64,000 nucleotides of DNA from Oscheius sp. JU75 (taxonomy: Eukaryota > Nematoda > Chromadorea > Rhabditida > Rhabditidae). Numbering within the stretch: the stretch's first letter is position 1; every line of letters starts with the position of its first letter. The notes under the pieces were generated by a model. The model did no database searches. It saw nothing but the letters and a program-made list of their open reading frames with translations, and was not told the DNA's origin. Position numbers and translations under genes: made by a program. Of this stretch, positions 57,097 through 64,000 are shown piece by piece. Where the stretch lies: positions 372,001-436,000 of the forward strand of contig JASJZC010000004.1 in NCBI GenBank assembly GCA_037178855.1, written 5' to 3'.

Positions 57097-57586
57097 ATGT
57101 CAACAAAACTGCCAAAAATCAGGAAAGAATCCTTCACAGTATTCGACGACTCGCAGTTAGAAGGACTCAAGGAAACGTGCAGTGTTGAGGTCCAAACTAG
57201 CGTAAGTTTTACTGGTTTTCACTCATTTTTTGTCTAAGAAGACCACGACTACGAGAGATTGATAAAAAAGAAAAAATAAGGACCCATTTTTAGCTCTCGG
57301 TCCAAGAAGCGCAGTCAAACACGTTTATCAGCCTTAATCCGACGGCAGGAGTCGACATTTCCGATCTGGAAATAGACTTCTACAAGAAGGGAGCCGAGAT
57401 GTGCAAGCAGAGGCTAAGAGAAGAGCTGGAGACACAACAAGAGGTTAATTTTTTGTCTATTATCTTCACATAGCCTTTCTTTAGATTCTCGAGCGTATAG
57501 CTGTTATTCGGGAGCAGAAACAGAAGCTCCAGGACGAATATTCCGAGCTTTTTGAGCGTCTGGCCGGCAAGTTAGAAGAACGCTAA
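57097..57586 (+). CDS. Small coiled-coil protein, possibly geminin-related
   Basis: 118 aa. Exons 57097-57201, 57294-57443, 57485-57586, in frame. The ATG follows GATTCAGA, a leader-type acceptor. The first 60 residues are polar and end with VEVQTS; a coiled coil runs from about 65 to the end (DFYKKGAEMCKQRLREELE, then QKQKLQDEYSELFERL), to the stop after KLEER. The coiled coil's spacing (Y-K-x-x-A-E, R-L-x-E-L-E) resembles the YWKEVAE region of geminin, the inhibitor of replication licensing, but the match is weak. The next gene, 268 nt downstream on the same strand, encodes another small coiled-coil protein; the two may be co-transcribed. Confidence 0.7.
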
Positions 57587-57854
57587 CGTCTAGTCGTCTT
57601 CTGGGGGGTCATTCCGGGTTTCTTTCTACTTTCCTCCGTGTATTTTTCCATCTTGTGCATAAATCTTGTCACCTATTGTTTTTTACTTGCAAGTGATAGC
57701 AGTTCCACGCTGTTTTTTGTATTTATGCAGGTTGGTATACAAATTTTCCAGGTAGTTTGTTCTTTTTGTTGCTATCATTTTGCTCTTGAGCTGTAATTGT
57801 GCACAGGATGACGAGTCTGACCGATATGACTTAGCTAAGTTCCTTCATTTCCAG

Positions 57855-59166
57855 ATGGCCACGCGATCTGTCCAGACTCTCGGTCTGCGTCCGAAGAACA
57901 GTCCCTCCTTGACGATTCTCCAGCAGAAGAAGAGCGTCGACAGCTCCGTTTTTGTTCTCAGTCCTTCAAAGGTCAGTTACTTTGAATATTTTGACTATTA
58001 TTCACTACCAAAATTTTCGTGAGCATATGTTGTGACAGGTCAGTTTTAGTATGTGTCATAACGCCAAAAAAAAGAGCTTCATGTTTACCTAATCAATCCT
58101 TTTCAGAATCTCCGGAAGGCCTCTACTCCCCAGACGCCGACGGTCTTCGAGGACAAGGAAAATGTCCAGACGCAAACTCCACTGCTTCAGACTGCGAATG
58201 TTGGCTGTCAGACCGACGTCTCGGCTTGTTCCCCGACTCCGAAGATCACTACCGCCGATCTGGAAGCAGAGGAGCCCAGCATGAAGTATCTTCGGGCTCT
58301 GATGGACTCCTTTGAGGAGGAAGTCGAGTCGGCTCATGAAAAGAGTCTTCAGGTAAGGAATTTTGGATGCTTCTGTTTGAGACCATGGTCCCTAGAGTGA
58401 GAAAAAAAAACCCAGAGAAAGTTTTTGGTCTTGTCACCCCGGTGCCTTGCGGAAATTGAACGCTGCTAACCGGCACTAGTCGCACAGTAGCGAAGAGGCA
58501 AACGTCTCTGGGAAATGTAAGTCTGCAGACTCGCCGAAAAAAAAGGAAGAGAAAATGGTAGTCATGAGCGGGCGCCGAGATGGTACGGCAGTGAAGCGCT
58601 GGATTTGGCCAGGAGTTTGTTTGCATTTTTGAACGAATTGTCGAGACAAGAGATTTTGGCTAACTAGAGACCTTATTTCACGCTTAGTGAGGTTGCAGGA
58701 ATCTCTGAACTATTTTCAATCAAACACGCAAAAAAGATTTGGGCCGAGCCGGGGATCGATCCCGGGACCTCTCGCACCCTAAGCGAGAATCATACCACTA
58801 GACCACTCGGCCATGCTTCTCTACAGTTTCTTCCGATATGAGATTTTGCGAGACGATTCCCGAACCTGTTTCTGGATCGAATCCAGCCCAAAATACTTCC
58901 TAAAGTTGTCGTCCAGCCCGCCGCGTCCGTGGTGTAATGGTCAGCATGGATGCCTTCCAAGCATTCGACGGGGGTTCGATTCCCCCCGGACGCAAATCCG
59001 TTTTGTCCTGTCTTCTGCTAACTTTTTCATGTTTCAGCTCTTCGCCGAAGAACAGGAATCGCTGGACGACTTGAACCGAACCGAGGAGGCTTTACGTGTG
59101 CTGAAGGAGGTCGCCGCCGACGTCGAGAAGGAAGAGAATGAGGAGGACGCGACTACAGACGACTAA
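57855..59166 (+). CDS. Small coiled-coil protein with acidic tail, possibly geminin-like
   Basis: 163 aa. Exons 57855-57971, 58107-58352, 59038-59166, in frame. The ATG directly follows TTTCCAG. The N-terminal half is Ser/Thr/Gln-rich, with RPKNSPSLTILQQ and DKENVQTQTP and repeated Q-T pairs. A coiled coil spans about 105-150 (YLRALMDSFEEEVESAHEKS, then LNRTEEALRVLKEV). The end is acidic (EKEENEEDATTDD). Order and composition recall geminin (basic/Ser-rich start, central coiled coil, acidic end), but I see no decisive motif. Intron 2 (685 nt) contains two intact tRNA genes and one tRNA-like relic. Confidence 0.7.
58432..58495 (-). repeat. tRNA-like relic
   Basis: Minus strand: TGTGCGACTAGTGCCGGTTA, then GTTCAATTTCCGCAAGGC. 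Same intron as the two intact tRNAs that follow. Confidence 0.45.
58741..58812 (-). tRNA. trnP-AGG: tRNA-Pro (anticodon AGG)
   Basis: 72 nt on the minus strand. Acceptor stem GGCCGAG/CTCGGCC, D-arm TGGTCTAGTGGTATGATT, anticodon loop TTAGGGT (AGG), T-arm CCGGGATCGATCCCCGG. The T-loop starts ATCGAT instead of TTCGAA-type, a small deviation. Antisense to its host intron. Confidence 0.94.
58923..58993 (+). tRNA. trnG-UCC: tRNA-Gly (anticodon UCC)
   Basis: 71 nt, identical to 26265-26335 (minus). Anticodon loop CTTCCAA; stems GCGTCCG/CGGACGC. It lies 110 nt after the tRNA-Pro on the other strand, in intron 2 of the coiled-coil gene. Confidence 0.97.
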
Positions 59167-59282
59167 TACTCTCTCCCGTGTAAATACGTAACTTTCCTCA
59201 CAATTTGATCCATTGTCTCCTATAACTTCCCGTATCTATTTTAAATTGTTCGCGCGTCTCTGTCTGTCTGTTAGAAGCTGTC

Positions 59283-59335
59283 TGCCTGTGGCCTTTTGTA
59301 GTCGCGAGGGATCAAGGGTTCGATGCCCTAACTTT
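59283..59335 (+). repeat. tRNA-like relic (weak)
   Basis: GTGGCCTTTTGTAGTCGCGA, then AGGGTTCGATGCCCT; only the T-arm is well formed. Confidence 0.35.
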
Positions 59336-59537
59336 TATCAATAAGCTATTTCGAGAAGAAAGACATGGGAAAGGTTCCCGAGGTGAGGAGTTTACAACTG
59401 TATAAGATTTAGAAGCCATCGATGTTATGGTTTATCGTTTGAGTGCATACTAGTCTATACTGGTCAGTCAATGTACAAGTGAGATCCGAGCGAAGTGAAA
59501 TGAACTATAGACAGAGGAGGAGGGGTTCGGCAGATGT

Positions 59538-59778
59538 TCAAGGCAGATTAAGAGAGCCGAAGCTGTTCATGTAATAGGTCGAGTCCGAAAGCATCTGGGC
59601 CTGCTGCGACTGGAGATTCTTAGCCGAGGTGGTGCGGATCAACTTGCGCTCGTTCTTGTCTAAAATTGGTCTTGGTCAACTTTTTTATATTAGTACCTGT
59701 GCCCTGAGCCGAAACACTGACAGGCCAGCGGAAGAAGAAGTTCTTGGCGGAGATCCAGAAGCCGTGCTCGGTGGTCAT
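59538..59778 (-). CDS. 67-residue protein of unknown function
   Basis: Two exons on the minus strand, 59778-59697 and 59659-59538, joined in frame through a 37-nt GT-AG intron. The protein starts MTTEHGFWISAKNFFFRWPV and continues DKNERKLIRTTSAKNL to SFGSLNLP. Codons are strongly C/G-ending (like the confirmed genes and unlike the flanks), which argues for a real, well-expressed gene. There is an aromatic patch at 7-18, no signal peptide and no cysteine. It is too short for a homology-free guess at function. Confidence 0.68.
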
Positions 59779-62340
59779 AGTGATTGATTGTTCTGGAAAT
59801 TTAACAATCTTGAGAGTGTCTCAGTGAGGAAAGAGTCAGTAGAGCCTGAACAATAAAAGAGTCACAAATGAGTCAAGAGGTCGTGTCAGAAAAGAGGAAG
59901 AGTTAGGTAGCACTAGTTTTATTTTCAGAATTGGAGTCAATAAAGAGTATCAACATAGGCACAGACCAACAAAACCGTCATTTATAGAGTGATTCTTCCA
60001 GGCGAGAGTAGCCGAAAGAACAGTGATTCAGTGCAAGAACTGTTGAAGTGGGATAGAGTCACGTTTACCTAACAGATCTTGGTACAGAGACGGATTGGCT
60101 GATCTATTATAGCGTGTAAAGAGTCTGCAGGAAGCAAAATATCTTTTCAGGCTAAGACTGCTTGAGAGTCAGGATTCTTTTTCAGACAGTCAGTAGTGCG
60201 ATGAGAGAACAGATTCGATAAGTAGGAATGGGTGTCATCTTATACAATAGGTGGACAAATACAGATTCAGAGCAGAACAGCTGTTCTGAACTGAGAGAGG
60301 CAGAGAGACAGTCATAGGCGTAGAGGATGTGTTTCTATTCAAAATTGAAGCGGAATCGCTTGTGACAGTCGAAGCCCTTAGACTACCTAATAGAGGCAGT
60401 CAGCTGGTCAAGGACCGCTCTGGGACAAAGTACATGAGAGAGATCTGTCTCTCTTATCACGATATTCCTCCCCCGTCATGTCAACAAGCACGACCTTTGA
60501 AACCGAGAAGGAAACAAAGAGCCTGTTTGTAAATTGGGCAAGGGAGAGAGATAGAGAACATCTGTCCAGAGGAGCAGGGGCCCAAATGACTCTCAAGAGG
60601 CGGGGCCAGAGGGACAGTCTGCAAGGGAGAGAGTGAGTGTCATGAAACATCATGTAGCGTCTGGAAAAGATGGTCACTCCCAGGATATTATTGTAAAGAC
60701 AGTCAAGGTCAGTGAGCTGTCAAATAGACCCACCAGCTGACTCTCAGCCTGATAAAACAGACGACCTTTAAAGGGTAGTCTGCAGATGTTTGACAAGGGT
60801 GATTTTTTGGTTCGGGATTCGTGAACAAGGTACCAGAAATATAACTGTAGTATTGCTAGAGCTTGACTGACTGAACAGCTTGTATGAGAAATGCAGTCAA
60901 AGAAGGAAGAGGAACCAATCTTACCATGCTACTGTTATGCTCTGTCTGTCTCCGTCACCAGTAAGAATAAACTTGTACCCTATCTGAGTGTCTCTACTGT
61001 TGATTTTGCTGTAGTAATCCTTAGTACAATCAAAATAAGCCTTTGGGGGTAATCGGACATTACACTCAATCAATCCCAAGAGCGTAACTTCAAATTCAAT
61101 TTACTTGTCCAGGACATGACTCTTCGGTCTAGTCAGTTTCTGCAAAATTGCATCTTTTGATCTACCCTGCAGAGTTTGCAAAACTCAAGTGAAAAATCTT
61201 CTTATGATCCGAAAGAAGCCCGGGAGGGGACAGTTACCTACTCTGGATTTTACAAATGTCTTAAAGTATAACAAACTGGAGACCAGATGAACAGCTGAGG
61301 GGGAATACGACACAGCAAGATTTGAGGACTATCTGAGGACGACTGTACCTGCACAAAAGAGCATTGACCCTGACTAATGTGACCCGTACCCATGACCCAA
61401 TATCCAGAAAGCAACAATGGAGTTCAAGGAATCAAAAGATGCTCAAATCGATCAGTAGACCCTATCCTCTCCGTCTGTTTTATATTCTCTACCAGAATCT
61501 CAGAGATCATCACAAGGCCAAGATTTCAACGTTGTGTGTGTACAGCTAAGAGACGCTTAGGGAAAACAAACCCGTTTATAGAGAGACACCTACTGTTGAC
61601 AAGCCGTTATCACTAAAAATAACAGACACTGTTCGAGGGAATTCTGTCACGTGGGGGTCGAGCGACTGTTTAGTAGCCCTGGGTGAAAATACGAGACAGT
61701 TGGCTGTTGGAGGTTCTTCGCGAAAACACAGAGAGATAGTGGGTAAGGGATCAGACAACAAAATGTGATGGGAGGAATACGTTTTCTAGGAACCGCCTAC
61801 TAAAATTGGGAACAGATGGGTAATCATTTAACCAATTAGAAATGAAATCTGAGCGAAGACTCCCATAAAGAAAAGATTTTAAAATGAAGAAAGCCTTCAT
61901 TGGTTGGAAATAAAAAGGTTCCTCGTCCATAGTAATCGAACCGGGGACCGTTGCATTGACAGACTAGAGCGTTAGCCACTAGGTTGCAAAAAAAATCTGC
62001 TTTTGAGTGCGCTCCACAAACACCAAACTGCTCCAAAGCCACGTAGTGATATTTTTGAGTTCAGAAATGACATCTGCTTGTCAAGAGGAATCTGGTCTCC
62101 CAGCAAGAGAAGAAACTGAACGCTTTTGATACCGAATATGGCAGGGAGGATTTTCAAATTCGAGCCAATCTGAGCTTGACATTGACAGAGTCCTACTCAG
62201 GATTCTTATAGAGCCAGAGGGTGACCTTCTTGAGATTGGCATAAGAGTTTCACAGACATCCCTTCCCAGACCCATACCTTACAAACAGGGCAAGTCGAGG
62301 AAAAGACAGGAATCTGGTCTCCCAGCAAGAGAAGAAACTG
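59779..62340. other. Long region without a supported gene
   Basis: Purine-rich GAGAGACAG and GACAGTC words dominate. Frames on both strands lack motifs. Contains a tRNA-like relic at 61923-61988 and the first copy of a 40-nt direct repeat (about 62091-62130; second copy about 62309-62348). Confidence 0.5.
61923..61988 (-). repeat. tRNA-like relic
   Basis: Minus strand: GCAACCTAGTGGCTAACGCT, then CGGTCCCCGGTTCGATTACT. A and B boxes are fairly intact. Confidence 0.55.
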
Positions 62341-62348
62341 AACGCTTC
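62091..62348 (+). repeat. 40-nt direct repeat, two copies
   Basis: The stretch starting AGGAATCTGGTCTCCCAGCA and ending GAAACTGAACGCTT occurs at about 62091-62130 and again at about 62309-62348, identical by eye. It can be read in frame as ESGLPAREETER in both copies, so it may be a duplicated exon piece. Confidence 0.75.
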
Positions 62349-62370
62349 AGTGTGAGTGTGACTCTCTCAG

Positions 62371-62505
62371 TCTCTCTGGTACTGGATGTAACACGGAAAT
62401 CGGGGCCAAAAAAACGGGAACTGGAGGGGGACAGGTGTGTCGGATAAGAAACCAAGACTGCAACACAAAGACAGATTCGTACAGCTGTGAAAACTGGATT
62501 ACTGT
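62371..62505 (+). CDS. Possible cysteine-rich exon (thrombospondin-1-like), unconfirmed
   Basis: After CTCTCTCAG a frame gives GTGCNTEIGAKKTGTGGGQV, CRIRNQDCNT and SYSCENW, followed by a GTAAGA donor. The spacing GGGQVCRIRNQDC loosely resembles the CGxGxQxRxRxC core of thrombospondin type 1 repeats. No further exons could be joined, so this may be a lone or decayed exon. Confidence 0.3.
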
Positions 62506-64000
62506 AAGATCAGGGACAATCTCTGATCGGGAACAGGCTATTTACCCACTTTTGCAGCCGAAAGGACCTCGAGGTAAGTGTTGTGCTCGACCGACTGATC
62601 GCCAGAACTTTTGGCAGAGAACGGCACATGCTCATGGAAGTCTCATGATGTTCACGGGAGGGAGAAAAAGTGGAAGGAAGTATGTTAAGCTTCCGCCATT
62701 TGTCACAAAGAAGGCTCTTTCACGTCATCTAATGGAGCTCCGAGAGGGGGAGAGGGAGAGAAGAAAGATCGAGGCGACCCTTGTCGGACACAATTATTTT
62801 CCCGTAATCTTGAGAGAGAGTACATGTCCCAGTTCAAAAAAAACTTTGAGATAGTAGTATGTATGTGTGTGTGTGTGAGAGAGAGAGAGAGACTAGGTCC
62901 ATCTGTCATAGGTCGCGAAGTAAACATAAGATCTGAGAATATGAATCGAGAGACAAGAGACAGTAACAGTGACTGGTAGCCAAGTGGCCAAGCAGAGAAT
63001 GAGGATAGGTTTCCGTAACAGTCATAGGCCATGAAAAAGAAGGGCAGAGAGACAGAAAATTCAGTCTCTCAAGCTGTATATATTCTGTAAGCGATCCTAA
63101 CCATGATGCAATCTTACAGACGAAAACCCGGGACAAGTTCCCTGTCCCTGTTCACTTATACACCCTTGTTATTCGGCTGTGATATGGTCTCCCATCTAGA
63201 GGGATTGATCTGATCAAATCTCTGTTTACACTCTGAACGCGTGAGCGTGCGAATTACGCAAACGGATCTTCACGTGTGTCTCTTGGGATTTCGGGAAGAC
63301 GAACAACTGTTGTTCAGTTGTTCAGCTAGAAAAAAGAATGAAGGGGAACTGACCTCCAACGAGGTCAACTACGTCATGGTTTCGCAGAGACAGAAACAAG
63401 GGATCAGGTCGTATGCAGAGAGAAGGGGGTGGTTGGAGAAGATGATTTCGAAAGGACAGAAACCGACTGACAGAGACGACAGAACCCGTCTGTTTCGGCC
63501 TAGTTGACATGTCAAAGTGACATAAGGAGTCTTTCATCCGATCTGACAGGCAAAACAAATTGGCAGATCAAGTTAGTTAAATCCACTATGAGTCCTTGAC
63601 AGTAACATGTTGACAAGATTTGGACAAGAGGGAGAGAATTTCTGTTTGACAGACGGACATTGTCAGAAGTGACAGACTATTAGACGAGTCAACGAAATTC
63701 AGACGACAGAAGTGAAGCGACTGAAGCGCAAAGAAGCTTGACACTTTCGACAAGTCAGTCTCAGAGAGAAATTCGTTTTAGGTTGTAGGTTCTGACTTGT
63801 CAAGAGTTTTTACTATTCGCTTCCAGTCTCCACAGACTATCTCACACAGTGTCCCGAGTCGCACCCGTATTTTCTCGACATGCTAGTTGCATGAGGTGGC
63901 GCGGGGTCAAGCCATTCTTCGTGTTTAGTTACACCTAGTTTGAGGTAATCAGACAGGTCCAACCCTGGAAAACCAGAGGGAGGTCTAAAATTTTGGAAAA
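62506..64000. other. Right end of window, no supported gene
   Basis: GA- and TG-microsatellite at about 62858-62893, many GACAG words. The open frame near 63241-63507 has no motif. Confidence 0.5.

Noticed and set aside
1..64000. CRISPR array, bacterial operons or ribosome-binding sites
   Set aside because: Genes are intron-split and eukaryotic; no regularly spaced short repeats with unique spacers were seen.

Overview
The window is nuclear DNA of a nematode-like animal. Evidence: genes are split by many short GT-AG introns, mostly 36-60 nt, with TTTTCAG-type acceptors. Several start codons sit a few bases after an isolated TTTCAG, as expected for spliced-leader acceptors. There is a nuclear receptor with the nematode-type P-box segment [10 protein letters not shown], a compact SH2-tyrosine kinase of the Fes/Fer type, and a Tc3-like transposon. 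All gene models below were joined by hand; the exon sums were checked for reading frame. The species cannot be named from the sequence.

Layout. 1-6300 holds no recognisable gene, only repeats. 6310-8626 (+) is a nuclear receptor. 9398-9740 (-) is a very small SUMO-like protein. 10874-13004 (-) is an SH2-kinase. 13687-16147 (-) and 19113-27583 (-) are two tandem VPS33 (Sec1/Munc18 family) paralogues, separated by an apparently complete Tc3-like element (17123-18715). The second VPS33 gene has a 5.4-kb intron carrying two complete genes on the opposite strand: a PLP-dependent serine/threonine dehydratase with an ACT-like tail (20649-23086) and a protein made of two SUMO-like domains (24015-24880). 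28912-30359 (-) is TFIIH subunit p34. 31399-35645 (-) is the cleavage/termination factor PCF11. 37840-40838 (+) is the SWI/SNF subunit BAF60/SMARCD. 41960-47952 (+) is a TTLL4-type tubulin glutamylase. 49223-50972 (+) is importin alpha. 51628-55889 (+) is a secreted mucin-like protein with repeated cysteine modules and sushi-like ends. 57097-57586 and 57855-59166 (+) encode two small coiled-coil proteins, and 59538-59778 (-) a 67-residue protein. After that only weak hints of coding remain.

Several genes serve general nuclear processes: transcription initiation and repair (TFIIH p34), chromatin remodelling (BAF60), 3'-end formation (PCF11), nuclear import (importin alpha) and SUMO-related proteins. 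The VPS33 pair belongs to endolysosomal tethering/fusion. Nothing suggests that they form one pathway; this looks like an ordinary gene-dense animal locus.

Two structural themes stand out. First, all four intact tRNA genes (Gly-UCC twice, identical; Ser-GCU; Pro-AGG) lie inside introns of protein genes. Second, about sixteen degenerate tRNA-like sequences, both strands, are scattered through introns and spacers and share an A-box-side segment close to AGTCGGTTAGCGCTCCG. They look like a tRNA-derived SINE family. Foldback elements (1201-1655; 12300-12472 with a relative at 28318-28475; 42505-42958) and a dispersed short inverted repeat complete the mobile-element load.
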